64,000 bases of DNA from Nemertoderma westbladi. Lineage: Eukaryota; Xenacoelomorpha; Nemertodermatida; Nemertodermatidae. Both the position numbers and the translations under genes were made by a program. The stretch lies in the NCBI GenBank assembly GCA_032718475.1, contig JAUCBJ010007768.1, forward strand, positions 1 to 64,000, in the 5' to 3' direction. Shown piece by piece: positions 32,171-43,624 of the stretch (its first letter is position 1; each line of letters starts with the position of its first letter). The notes beneath the pieces were generated by a model, which saw only the letters and a program-made list of their open reading frames with translations, searched no databases and was not told the origin of the DNA.

Positions 32171-32241
32171 TCGGAAAGAGGGATTTAACTCGGTACCTAA
32201 AGATTCCAAGTCCAACGCTCTACCAACTTCGCCACTGCGCC
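32171..32241 (-). repeat. tRNA-like sequence (SINE head or tRNA pseudogene)
   Basis: Minus strand: GGCGCAGTGGCGAAGTTGG is a good A box, GACTTGGAATC an anticodon-arm-like stretch, and GAGTTAAATCC a decayed B box. It is probably the head of a SINE whose body continues towards 32090. Confidence 0.5.
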
Positions 32242-33010
32242 GTATGAAGCCTTATTACTAAAACCTAACTGGAAATTAACAACAACAACAACGGTCTCGC
32301 TACGCGGATGGTAGGAAAGCCCATTTTGAAAAGCTCATAAATAATGACAGGGTATTGCTTGATAACTTTATAGAAGGCGCTATCTCCTCTACTGATGAAG
32401 TGAAGGCTGCTGCAAAGAACATTAAGAACAATCATGCCAGTAGAGTAGATGATGTCCTCCCTGATGTCTTTGGTATTTGAGTTTGTTTACCCCATCTTAA
32501 TAGACATGTACAGAACGAGAAGAGTCCAACAAGAAATTAAAACAAATAAGTTGGAGCCAGTTCCCAAGAAGGGCAACCTAACTTTTGGACAACCTAAATT
32601 TGCTGATGACTTAGGAGTACTCTCAGAATAACTATAGGGAGCTCAACAGCTCCTTGGCTTATTAGAACAGGCTGCTTCTAGTGTTGCTCTTTTTATTACC
32701 ACCACGAAGACTAAAATTTAACAGTCAACTTTGCAAGTCCTCAGGAAATGTCTGGTTGTATCTATAACAAAATCGCCTCCGCTTTGCAGGACATTGCTTT
32801 CGCCGTGCGGACCAGTCAGTGCATAATCTTGTACTTTGGCAGCCTCATGGAGTGAATAAGCATGGTGGACAGCCCATGACTTTCTTGAGACGCATCTTAA
32901 AGGACACTGACCTTGAAGATGCGGATGATCTAGCAAATGTCATGGGTGATAGGGAGTTGTGGCGGTGCAATTTTGTCGATAAGCCGGCACAGCATTCTTA
33001 AAAATGCAGC

Positions 33011-33811
33011 TGCAATGCAGCATGCCGATCCTAGTACCTGGGATCATGGATCCGGATGTCAGGTGAGAACCTTCGAATACGTAAGGGAAAGGAATGTGCA
33101 GTATTGAATGGGCTTTCCAGGATTTTGAAGTCACACAGAATACAGTACATCAGAAACTTAAGGTCCTATTAGTTTGAGCAGCAATAGTACTAGTACTCCT
33201 TTTGGGAGTACATGCTGGGCTTTAACTGTTGATTACACTAAATTTCTGGATGGCACATTCACAAGAATGCTACGTCGGGTTCACTGTGTCAAGTACAATG
33301 CACAAATCACTACTCTTACAGTATTTGTAGGAATAAGTCCAATATTTATTCCTGAAACGGTCGCTTATAAAATCGGCTAAAACAGCAACATTGTGGAATA
33401 TAATATAATATAATTGTATGAATAAAATAATTAATTTTGGAAATACGTCAGGCAGTTGCACAAATGCACGTTAACAATCAACAATGTGACAAACATAGTA
33501 CCGGTACATGACAATAATACATTATTTGGGAACATGAAGCGCACAAAAACAAATAAATAATAATAATTTGTTTGGGTCCCCAATAATTCGGGGACAGAAA
33601 CAAATAGCAAACAAATAGGGAGAGTCAGAATGCTTCACCTTGTGAAATAATCGATGCACAAGTACAAATCACTTCGTATTGACTATGGTGTTGCATAAAA
33701 TGCAATACATAGCCTAGTGCCTACAAATCTAATTTAGGTAAAAAATTATCTGCCGTCTAATTTCAAAAATTGACTTTATTCTTGTACTTCTTGTAAATGC
33801 TCTAGGCCTAC
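33011..33811. other. Intron without recognisable genes
   Basis: No coding, RNA or repeat signal that I can support. The sequence is AT-rich from about 33400. Confidence 0.45.
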
Positions 33812-33919
33812 CTTCGCAGGAATCGATACCAGGATGATATTTCTTCCCAGGAGGACATTTAGTAACAACATCGGTGCAGATGCATCCTGGAACAGAACCG
33901 CCACAAGTACCGTGAACAC
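33812..33919 (-). CDS. Host exon, small Cys-rich module (phase 1-1)
   Basis: The minus-strand acceptor (GTATATTTCCCCAG, ending 33920) and donor (GAAG|GTAGGC, at 33811) define a 108-bp exon, phase 1 at both ends. The translation begins VHGTCGGSVPGCICTD and continues KCPPGKKYHPGIDSCE, with five Cys, consistent with an EGF-like or TIL-like extracellular module. It lies upstream of the lectin exons on the same strand and in compatible phase. The gene presumably continues upstream (higher coordinates), but I see no further clear exon before the LINE at 34024. Confidence 0.7.
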
Positions 33920-33982
33920 CTGGGGAAATATACGAATAACAGCGTAATAGTGTGTTTTATTGTTGCCTCCAGATGAGTTATA

Positions 33983-34023
33983 GCATGGAAGTATATACTG
34001 TAGTAAATGTTTTTTTTAACTGA
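33983..34023. repeat. Left target-site duplication of LINE-F
   Basis: The sequence starts GCATGGAAGTATATACTG and ends AACTGA. It recurs at 43052-43088 with only a T-run length difference (8 T against 4 T). The two copies bracket the 9-kb LINE-F insertion. Confidence 0.75.
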
Positions 34024-34377
34024 TACAGATACAGATTTGTATATTATTCAAATTAATTGATATTGATATTATAGTAATAATTTCATCATACCGTTATTGA
34101 ACGAAAGTTATTAAGTAAGTATTTCCATATATTATAGGTTAAAATTCCAACAAACTATGGTCGGATATGGCGGATAAAATTCCATTTAATTAAAATTAAG
34201 TAAGCACGATAGGATTTAGTCCATAAAATTCAGTTATGACACAGTTTAAAATGCATGGGGCCGAGAAGGACCCTATTAAAATACATTATTAATATAATGA
34301 GACAACACAATAAAATTTGTTCAGAACACAGGAGAGCACAGTATTAGTATAAATTGCGGAGTATGGTTAATGTTATG

Positions 34378-34690
34378 TTATGTTATAGTGTGTCTAGTCC
34401 GGTCGCGAGGAGAGTTGTAGTAATCTAGCAGTAGATTTTCCTTTATTGTAAATGTGACTCCGTTCATAGCGAAAAGCTTCGAAATAAAGTTACTGTCCAT
34501 GATGGCCTTCATGCATGGCACGGGAGGATTGACCCGTCCAAGTAAGTTCTCCCGGTCATATCTATAAAAAATCATAGATCGCAGCATTGGCAGACTGTAT
34601 CGCTTTCTGGCGGTTTGATAGACGCTACCCAACCCGATATTTTTTTTTTTTATTCGTATAGAGGCCGCTCGATGGCGCCATATATTAAAA
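34378..34690 (-). pseudogene. Second, diverged copy of the LINE-F ORF2 C-terminus
   Basis: The minus-strand translation GSVYQTARKRYSLPMLRSM, MDSNFISKLFAMNG and LLLDYYN is homologous to the ORF2 end at 35096-35310 (GSTYHNAAKSYPLPSLRSL, SDANFISNCYKMAI, HILDYFG). It is not identical. It is either an older 5'-truncated relative at the insertion site or a duplicated 3' end of the element. Confidence 0.6.
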
Positions 34691-34776
34691 TAGGTTTGGT
34701 TAAAATCATGGTACATAGCACATACCAATATATAAAATACAACGGGTACAGTTGCACAAATACATAAGAATTAGGT

Positions 34777-34875
34777 AGTCAATAAAATATACATCCCCCC
34801 CAGTCAATAAAATATACATCCCCCCAGTCAATAAAATATACATCCCCCCCAGTCAATAAAATATACATCCCCCCA
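34777..34875. repeat. Four 24-25-bp minisatellite units
   Basis: The unit AGTCAATAAAATATACATCC followed by 4-5 C is repeated four times. It lies in the 3' region of LINE-F. Confidence 0.85.
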
Positions 34876-35095
34876 GGGAATACACATCATCACTAGTATA
34901 GTATAGTGTTAAATACAAAATACATAAATACATGATATAACCATCACATATAACCAATACATGATATAAACAGATACAGGTTACAGATCCCGAATCAAAT
35001 TTGTTTATATATTAGAAGAATATAAACTGTCAGGGGGGTCGGAATTTCAGCTAATTAGAAATATCAGATTGTTGTATTGGTCCCAATTAGGTTAA

Positions 35096-38000
35096 TTAAA
35101 TTCCAAAGTAATCTAGTATATGCTTATGCCGGTCGCCGAATGGTATCGCCATTTTATAGCAGTTTGAGATGAAATTAGCGTCACTTTGTTCTTTCAAGCT
35201 TAATTCCCCGGGCTTTATGTTTGAAATTACTCTCCGTCTTGAGTACGTAGAGGTCAACAGCGAGCGAAGGGAGGGCAACGGGTAGGATTTGGCTGCGTTG
35301 TGATAAGTGCTGCCCAGTGCTGCCGTATGGGGTAATGGGGAATGTTGTGTAAGAGGGCGTAGCGGAGTCCTGTCTGTAATACCTCGTTGGGGCACGATTC
35401 CAGGCGCATAATTGTTCCAACTATTGATTTAAAGGCCTCGTCCGCTACATAGCCACATCCCATTAGTTTATAGACAGTGTTGTTACTGGCATAGTTGCCG
35501 AGGCAGAGTAGCCTTCGTAATGATTTCCTGTTGTGGATTTCCAGGGTTTCGGTTTGGGATTTCGAGAGTGCGCCAAACAAGAATTTAATCTTGTACAATG
35601 CTGATGGGATACCAATGCCATTCCATAACCTCCCAAGGGTTTCACAGTCTAACCAGCGAGCAGTCCAAGATCTGCTTCTAAAGATTTCACAGATGGTGGA
35701 TAAGGTGGTGATGCAGTACTGTAGGGCATCGTACTTCCTAATAGCAAGGTTAAACCCTAAGAAGTTAAGTGTTGTACTTTCGGGGATTAGGTATCCATTG
35801 ATGTCCAGGAAGGCAGGGTACGAGGTAGGTGAACTGCAGAACCATTTTGTTTTGGAATGTTCAAGTTCTAGATCCAGCTTGTGGCACTCGTCCATTATAA
35901 GTTTCATCATCCTTGTAATTTCTAACGAGCTGGTAGCCTGTAGAAGGAAGTCGTCATTGTAGCCAATTACTCCAACCCATGCTGACCCAATGGAGCATCC
36001 TAGTTTATCAGCTTGCAGCTTGTTAAGGATGGTGGACGTATATATGTTGAAAAACGAGGGCGATAGTACTGATCCTTGTTTAAGTCCCTTAAGTATACTG
36101 TAGCCTGGTAATTCCACATGTTCACCAAACTTAAGGTAGATGATGGTAGCCATGTAGTAGCGACATAGGACTATCACAATGTATGGGTTGATTGATTCCG
36201 ATAACTTGTACATTAACTTGGCAAGGTTCACCTCGTCAAATGCAGACTTGATGTCCATTTGACACACAAAGAGAGGTGATCTTTGACGGTAAAATTCCAT
36301 GCATTCCAAGGCTAGACCAATTGCCATGTCTATTCCAATTCTTTTTTTAAAACCTAGTTGATTTGGATTTGTTAGAATTTCATAATCTGAGAGGTACAGT
36401 GATAAGATAGTTCCCTCAAAGATATTAGCAAAAATATGGATAGACGCGATTGGACGGTAAGAGGATAGTAAATGGCGGTTCTTCTTCTTCCCCTTAACAG
36501 TAGTGTTTCCAAATGAGGAAGGTACTTCACCAAGCCTAATTGCTCCATTAAGTATGTTGGCAATAGTTCTGGAGGTGGAGGTTGGATTTGTATTAAGTAG
36601 GTGCTCTGCTGTCAGAGACATAAAATCGGGTGATTTCCCTTTGTTGAGTTTACTAATAACTTGCTTCACAACTATGGGTGAAATGGATGGCATAAGCTCA
36701 TTGTCACATTTGTCTCTCAGATTCCCTACTAGATTAAGTTGGTTCAGGTCGCTATGCTCTTTCTTTATTTTCTCAGATGGGGTGCATAGTTCAAATTTCT
36801 TCCTAAGCTCCTGTTGTACATTGTCAGGTGGTGCAGGTGAGTGTTTGCTGCCAAAATGGGACCAGAACATTTTTGGATTACCCTTAAAGGAGTTGCAAGC
36901 ATGGGTCAGGTTGCTTTGAACTTGTTGTTTGGTTAATGTGTTTCGCAGGCGACGGACTATAGACTTGGATGAGCGAAAACTGGCCTTAAATTTTTCCTTT
37001 TCATCATAATTTGTTGACTTTTTCCATAATGAATGTAACTTTTTTGAGACAGAAATGCGTTCCTTAAGCAGAGTTGAATGAACCCATGGCTTCTTCATTT
37101 GTTTTGGCGCTTTCTTCCTTTTACTCAGTGGTATATGTTTACGTGCTGCTACAATGAAGATCTCTTCAACTCTTTTTGTGTATTCGTTCAGGTCTTCTGT
37201 ACTCCACTGTGAGAGGGTTGATTCAAATTTATCATTCAGAATATTAAGGTGGTCATCCACTTCGGTTTCATACTTGTTTCGGTTTTCGGGGCATGTCAAT
37301 GACCAGTGATACTTTGTTATAGTTACGCGGAACAAGTTCTGTGCCTCGTCCCCGGTGGAGGCGTTTCGGGTGTGTGTCGGCATCTTTGGAGAGAAGTGAA
37401 CCTCCACTGGTGTGTGGCCGGATAGATTCTTAGACTGGTCCATGCAGTGCACTTTCCCCGAATGAGAGATGGTGTCTAGCGGGGCTATTACGTTGTCCAA
37501 GTATGATATACCTGTATCCCCTCTATAGAAGCTATGACAAGGGCCGTTTATTGTTGCAAACGTATCGAAAGCTGCCATACTGTTGCGTGTCAGAAAGCGA
37601 TGTAACTTTTTCCCTCTAGGGGTTGCCTTCGATCTGTTGCATCGCGTACCTTGAAGAGGTCCAACATCCGCATTACTATCCATTAGGACGATTGGAGTTA
37701 GGTCATTGTTTACATCCAGAACTGCCTGCAGCTGCCTCATAAAATTGTCATATAAACAGCTGTGTTTGCTGGAGTCTGGGGCATAGCAGCATAGTAGTAG
37801 GTAATGAGCATTATCAGAAGATAAGATAGCCTTGGCCCCTATTATATTATCGTCGCAATCAACTTGGGTAACATTGGTAAATTTGCTCTTTCGCAGGAAA
37901 ATAGCTACACCTCCATATGTTCGATAGAGTAAGGATTTTGCAGGTATATAGTTGCAGTGGAAGTCATCATCAAAATTTTCCAACAGGGACTTAGCCTCCA

Positions 38001-38127
38001 TACTGTCTAGTAGGTGCTCCTGGAGAGCCAGCACATCTAAGTCAACCAGCAGTTCGTGAACATAATCAATATTATTGGTTAGGCCTCTGCAATTGTAAGT
38101 ACCCACCTTGATGAGCGGTGTATTCAT
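35096..38127 (-). pseudogene. LINE-F ORF2: endonuclease and reverse transcriptase
   Basis: A 957-codon frame from 38127 to 35254 continues, after a probable frameshift near 35310, to the stop at 35096. The endonuclease shows VGTYNCRGL, LQEHLL and LMDSNAD; the last motif reads LSGHTPVEV, with Gly where SDH has Asp. The RT has SYRPIASIHIFANIFE, QMDIKSAFDEVN (motif A), GLKQGSVLSPSFFN (motif B) and a catalytic box GYNDD (about 35950), where Asn replaces the common Ala; both Asp are kept. A thumb and C-terminal region follow. It would provide target-primed reverse transcription. The frame is nearly intact, so the copy is recent. Confidence 0.88.
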
Positions 38128-38308
38128 GTTTTCATTGTTTACACATCCACTATTTCACCTTAATACATCATTGTGTATAGCTGAGTTACATGGTGAGCTT
38201 AGGGTATGTACGTGGGAATGTAGTTTATGTCCAAGTTTCCTGATGGCCCTACCTCGCTTATGGGCAGGGGTCCTAAGCCTAGGGCCTTGTCCACTCCTTA
38301 TTGGCCTG

Positions 38309-41300
38309 TTAAACACAATACCTAATTGGGCGCTTCCTGGTCAGGGTTCGATATAGATCCGAGTCCTTCAGATTCCATGCCCTACATTTAACCCCTTGTG
38401 GCCAGAAGCTTTGAGAGAGTAGATTTCTGTCTGGCTTGTTGTTGGAGCTACGTAGGCTGAAACGCATAGTTTTTGAGCCACCTCTGTTTCTAGTCACAAT
38501 TCTGTCCACCAGTACATCTCTTTCACCAAGGTAATCCAATATATCATCTTCAGTGTAGCAGCTTCTCACACCTGTTATGTGGTATTCAGTTGGTAATATG
38601 GTATGGTCACTGGTCAGGGGACCGAGTATGAAAATTATTGTTTGCGATAGTTGGGACGGTTTCAGCTGCCGCATTTCTAATTACTTTGCTAGACCTTATC
38701 CCCTGTCTCATCGGTTCGTGGGAAGCCTCCTTGAGTTCAAGGGTTGGCCTTGTCCAGGTACTGGAGTGATTGTTTACGGTAGTGAAGGTCATCGCAGTGG
38801 CTGGATACGCAGTTTTCCTCGACCTTGACGCGCATCCCAATGGTTCCTGGAGAGCCGCACTGAGGACAGGGGCGGGCTTCGTCCTAGTGTGAGAATGGTT
38901 GTCTGCAGGATGATCAGTTGTTTGACTCGACCTTGTTATATGTTTCGTCGGTTCACATGGGACCTCAGTGGGGACGATAGTTGGCCTCACCGGTGTAATT
39001 ACGGATTTTCCATTATTCCCAATATTTTCTCCATTAAGGTCCGTATTGGATGATGTGTGTTTATGAAGTATGAAAGTACATGTTCTGGTTCCATTGGATT
39101 TGTATTTTGTTTTTTTTTTTTTTTGATAGCATGGGTACTAGACATTGGGGCAGGATTCATTATTGGACAGGGGTCACTCAAGACTGAGTATCTATTACTG
39201 GTTGAGATTAGCAGAGGCCCATTCTGCTCTTTGGATCTTCCTTTTCTCAGTAACTTGCGTTGACGCCTGGTGGTACTGGGACAACTAGGTGTATCAGTTT
39301 CTTTAGCTACCATTCTGGGATTGCTAGGATCAAATGTGACACCAACAGGGGTTACCATATCTGGTGGGATGTATTCCGTGCTGTTGGGATTTGTAGGTGG
39401 GAACTGATTGGGTGAGGATACAGAGGCGGATATTCTGCTATCAGAAAGTGAGTCCAACACTAGGTATGTAGATGAATTTGCAGGAGTTGTAGCCGAGCAC
39501 TGTGAGATGGGGCTAGAGGATGAAGCATCGTCCAGAACTATGTAATCACACTGATTCTCACGCCTATCGGGGGTTGCAGCCAATGTATCACAGCTGATGC
39601 ATCTACGGCTGGGTCCAGGGAGGTAGCTATCTGGTACAGGATGTGGTTGTGCCAGTGGCATATCTTGTATAGACTTTAGGTCAGCGTGTAATAATATTCT
39701 GGTATTCCTCTCATGGACCACCTCGTCGTTGAGCCTTTTGGTTTCTTCTAGCAAGCGCTTATGATCTGTTTCAAGTTTGCTGAATCTATTTTGGAATGTA
39801 ACCGTCATCGAGATTAGATCTTTCCGGAGGGTATCCATGGTGATATCGTCGGTTGAGGGGTCGGCAATTGTCAGCCGTTTCCTACATGCCTCAGTGAATT
39901 TCTTTTCATATATACAACGTAGCAACTCATAAATATCATTGTATAATTCGTGTGTGGATACTCGATTTTTTAATTGCATTGAGGCAGCCTGTACAGGGGA
40001 CATAAGAAGCTTGACATCATCTAGAAGATTGTGCCTCATCTCTTCACCTCCTGTCTTAACCTGTGCACCAATTATGGACAATGCATTCTTTCTAGTCAGG
40101 GGTATTATTTCAGCAGCCCATTCATTATTTCCAGAGAGGGGTGCGGGGACGATAGGGTGACACAGATTTTCAGAGTTGACAGCTTCTACTAAATCAGGCC
40201 TGCCAGATATGCCATAGCTTAGAGGTTGTTTGTTTTGTTTGGAACCAGTACCATGTGAGTAATGGTTTGCAGTGTGGTGGCCCAGATCTACAAGCTTACA
40301 GGAATCAAGGCAGTTGTGTATCCACTGTCTGCTCTTTATACTGTCCCTCAGAAGATCTAATGCCGTATCTGATGACTGGGCCAGGCTGAGAGCGTAGAAA
40401 CATACGAAAATTCCACAGTCAAAAGAATTGGGTTGTTTTGGGAGGTTTGAGGGGACTACTGTTGTCATCCATGGTGTTATGACACCAGTTTGGTACTTTT
40501 TGGGTTTTAGGTTGTCTATTTTTGACAGTACTTTTATAATCTCAAAAGTATTTTTGTTTGGAATGTTTCTACCAAGAGGGTCTAGACATCTCACCGTATT
40601 ATCTGTTGTACTAGCTACGTGGAGTACAAAGTGGTTATTCTCTTCTCCAGGCCCATATTTTGTACACTCAGGAAAGAAAAGCAGATCAGGTTTTTTCAAG
40701 TCCGAGGTACCCAGGTATAGCTTAGCTATATATTTAACTGCACTGAGAATGTCGTAATTCTGTGTTTGAAGCCTTAGAGTGAGGTGGATAGGCAGTGCAA
40801 CGGTATGGTTATAATGTCGCACCAGTATTCCCAGGAATCCGTCAACTATGGTATCTGTTACCCATGTAGTGGGCAACAGAGTCTGCAAGTCTTTGGGGCT
40901 TGGTATAATTAATCCAGGACGTCGTTCATCAATATCCAATGATGACAGGTACTTTTTTACCTCCTCCGTCCTATTTGTATTCTTCTTGGTTGGGCTGCAC
41001 GGGTAGACATCTATACATTCAGCCACTAAGTTGGTGCGTAACTTGGTGTCTCCTGTTGCTAGATCAGGGGAGTTATTGTCTAAGATGCTTGTTTGGTTTT
41101 TCAATGGGGCATCTACTGGGAAATCAATTTCTTCAATTAGCCCATTGAGGGCCGCCTTAACCACGTGGGGTTGCATGTCTTCTGTCTGGATGTCTGTAGA
41201 TGCCGAGACAAATCTATTCTCCAAAAGTTTAGGTTTATATTTGGTATTATTATTGCTCTTCTTAGTGTGCTTCTTTCTGGGGCATTGCTGTTGTGGTGTT

Positions 41301-42310
41301 CGGTTTCCCCTCTTTGTTGTTGTTAACTTTGGTCTGCTGTCTGTAACCTTCTTGAGCTCTGATGTGGTCTCAGATGCAGCAATTAATCTAGGGGTATCAG
41401 AGATTGGGGTAGGTGGGTTTGGTTGATTATCATTTTTGTCTGGTCCGTATCTGGGAATTAAGTTACATTGTGTTTGTGAGGTGTAAGTAGTTGCAGCAGG
41501 GTTTGTGGCTGTGCCAGAAGGGGTTGCTGGTGCGGAAGTAATTATGGTGCTGGCATTCCTAGTACACCATGATCCGTTGCCCATAAGATCCTCTATGATA
41601 GTAGCAGTATTTGACTTAGGTGTTAGTTTTGTCTGGGTTGCTTGTATGGGTGTTGGTTGTGCTGGAAGTGTGGAATGAGGCGGGGATGTAGATTTATGTT
41701 CGGGCATCGTTTGTTGTAAATGCTTAGCTGGCATGGGCAATGGTTGAGACACAGGTGTATGTTGAGACTGGGATGCTGCTAGTGGTTTATGTTTGTTTGA
41801 TTTAGGAACTTTGTTTGGATGCAGCATGGACTTCCTTTTAGTGATTGCTGCCTTTAGGGACCTCGCTTGCAGTAGTTGGGGGGCGGGGCCTTTGCTCCTT
41901 GTGTGAGGCCTGCCTGTGTGTGTCTTAGTCTGGAGTGCGGGAGGGTGTGCTATGTGGGTGTCCTCAGTGATGGTTTGGCTGGTGTTAATGCTGTCATTGC
42001 CCGGAAAGTCTGATGAGACAGTGTGGGGTGAAGTAGTTGTCAGTAGATCTAGTGTCCCAATGGATTTGTACAGTACATTGCTAGGACTGCAAACGGCAGT
42101 ATTAGGTACGGCACCGGTATATATTGGCACTGAGTTTACAACCAACCTCATACCCATACAGTTATCTTGTTTCCCAATGTCCGCTGTAGTAGGTGCCGTC
42201 ATTGTCTCGGTAAGCACATTACAGGTGGAGTTACCATCCGTCTCCACGCCCCCCTGGTCCAGGTCACTGGGTCTACTAGTACCCGGACATATAGGATGAA
42301 TATGATTCAC
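38309..42310 (-). pseudogene. LINE-F ORF1 with Ulp1 (C48) protease domain
   Basis: The frame from ATG 42310 is open for 1103 codons (stop at 38999). The first ~450 residues are Ser/Thr/Pro-rich and disordered. Residues about 480-645 form a Ulp1/SENP cysteine protease domain: a WVTDTIVDGFLGIL opening, then His560 (NNHFVLHV), Asp577 (RCLDPLG), Gln626 and Cys632 in QPNSFDCGIFVC, a complete triad. A helical segment follows (about 790-870). After a frame change near 39000 come three degenerate ~40-residue repeats (38990-38607). Then an RRM-like end (MRQLKPSQLSQ, DILDYLGERDVLVDRI, FWPQGVKCRAWN) runs to 38309. Such proteases remove SUMO or related modifiers; its role in a LINE is unknown. Confidence 0.85.
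38607..38990 (-). repeat. ~120-bp coding repeats in LINE-F ORF1
   Basis: Three diverged copies of a segment encoding HTRTxP...EP...SRSxK type peptides (for example HSSTWTRPTLELKEASHEP) lie between the protease part and the RRM-like end. Confidence 0.6.
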
Positions 42311-42578
42311 CAGTCAGTGACGAGTTGGTTAGCAGTGCAGAGTTGAGAGATGTACCCAGGTGTAGGTTTGGGCAGGCAGCAGCGCGAATAATTTTTCTTA
42401 CAGCATCTCGAGAGGCTTCCATTAATATTGGTCTTATCTGGGTAACGTTATAAAGTGTTTCGTTCGATACATAATTCCCGACATTTAACAGCGACCTCAG
42501 TTGTTTCCTATAGTGTGCGTCAATCCGGTCAAGATTGGTGACAGAGAGTGCTCCAAAGATATATTGCGTGAGTTAATT

Positions 42579-42945
42579 GTGCCCTCCAGATGAGTTAGAT
42601 AGGCTTGAGAAGAGAGTGCTCCCCAGTAAAAGTAAAGGTAAAGGTTAAGTAAAAGGTTAAGTAAAAGTAAAGTAAAAAAAGTTTAAAAAAAAGAGTTTGA
42701 TTGGCTTGACAAGAGTGTGAGAGATTTGAGTTAACTGTTTTATTGTGCTCTCCAGATGAGTTAGATAGGCTTGACAAGAGTGTGAGAGATTTGAGTTAAC
42801 TGTTTTATTGTGCCCTCCAGATGAGTTAGATAGGCTTGACAAGAGAGTGAGCGATTTTAGTTAACTGTTTTATTGTGCCCTCCCGGTGAGTCAGATAAGT
42901 TTTTGACAAGCAAGAGAGTGTTTTATTTTTCCCTCCAGATCGTAT
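42579..42945. repeat. 64-65-bp tandem repeats at the 5' end of LINE-F
   Basis: Units starting TGTGCCCTCCAGATGAGTTA begin at about 42579, 42745, 42809 and 42874, with a partial unit near 42925. They lie upstream of ORF1, in the position of the promoter monomers of some LINEs. A single related unit start (TTGCCTCCAGATGAGTTA, 33964) also lies just outside the opposite end of the insertion. Confidence 0.75.
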
Positions 42946-43088
42946 AAAGTCGTTTTATGCTAAACAATTATTCTTCATAACGCCTTAATATCCTTAGAGT
43001 TAGTGGACATATGGATGGTAATATAGTGGGCATATAATTGAATTATATCTTGCATGGAAGTATATACTGTAGTAAATGTTTTAACTGA

Positions 43089-43501
43089 GTTGGATAGGTA
43101 ATATTGTTGTCAACAATAATCCGGCGGATGCGATACCCTCATTGAGAACTATCATTTGTGTTAGATTTGCGATCAAACATGCTTACATCAAAATTGTAGC
43201 TAAACAATTTATCTTCTTTTCTGATTGTCTGATCAACAGACAGTCCTACTGTCTGTACCTTAGCTTATGTGATTAAGAATACAATTATGGGTTATGGAGA
43301 TGATATTCAGCTGTGGCATATTGTCCTTATCTGTAAATTACCATTGATTTTTTGAATATACAATTGTACGTAAGAGTAACTGTTGTTTGTTGTCGTCAAC
43401 AATACAAATAAATTTTCTCATCATAAATCACTGCTCGGTACCTATAGAGCACGATAATTCCTAATTATTGCGAGAAAAAAATGGCAGTTTGGCCATGGGG
43501 G
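43089..43501. other. Spacer between LINE-F and the RTE element
   Basis: AT-rich sequence; I see no feature in it. Confidence 0.5.
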
Positions 43502-43624
43502 GTTAATTTGCTATTTCAAGATCAGAATTGTGTTACCAAATTATGGCTGATTTTCTAGCAACTCCTTACAATAGCAATTCACCGAAATTTTGTAAAATTA
43601 CACAAAATAAGTTATAAGAGGGGT
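43502..43624. repeat. Left copy of a 123-bp target-site duplication
   Basis: Identical in sequence and length to 47175-47297. It starts GTTAATTTGCTATTTC and ends TTATAAGAGGGGT. The two copies flank the RTE element exactly. Confidence 0.95.

Larger units (their letters stand above)
30840..33010 (+). mobile_element. Old RTE-like LINE remnant split by other elements
   Basis: The first piece (30840-31019) reads INQQVDAINDAHDRR and SSKAWKLMNLLTARKS, typical of the RTE linker upstream of the RT. After the TIR elements and a tRNA-like sequence it resumes at about 32283 with HFEKLINNDRVLLDNF, AAKNIKNNHASRVDD and LEPVPKKGNL. It continues with KFADDLGVLSE (catalytic FADD, about 32600) and the C-terminal WQPHGVNKHGGQPM and DRELWRCNF. 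Many stops are present, so it is an ancient, dead copy, distinct from the young RTE at 43625. Confidence 0.65.
34024..43051 (-). mobile_element. LINE-F: 9-kb LINE with Ulp1-protease ORF1
   Basis: Bracketed by a 37-41-bp direct repeat (33983-34023 and 43052-43088). Reading 5' to 3' on the minus strand it has a 5' UTR with 64-65-bp repeats (42945-42579), a long ORF1 (42310 to about 38309), an EN-RT ORF2 (38127 to about 35096), a 3' region with a 25-bp minisatellite, and a duplicated C-terminal coding piece (34378-34690). Only a few frameshifts are seen. I place it near CR1/Rex-type LINEs, but the clade is not certain. Confidence 0.8.

Noticed and set aside
32171-32241. Functional tRNA gene
   Set aside because: B box is decayed and the arms do not pair cleanly; a SINE head or pseudogene is more likely.
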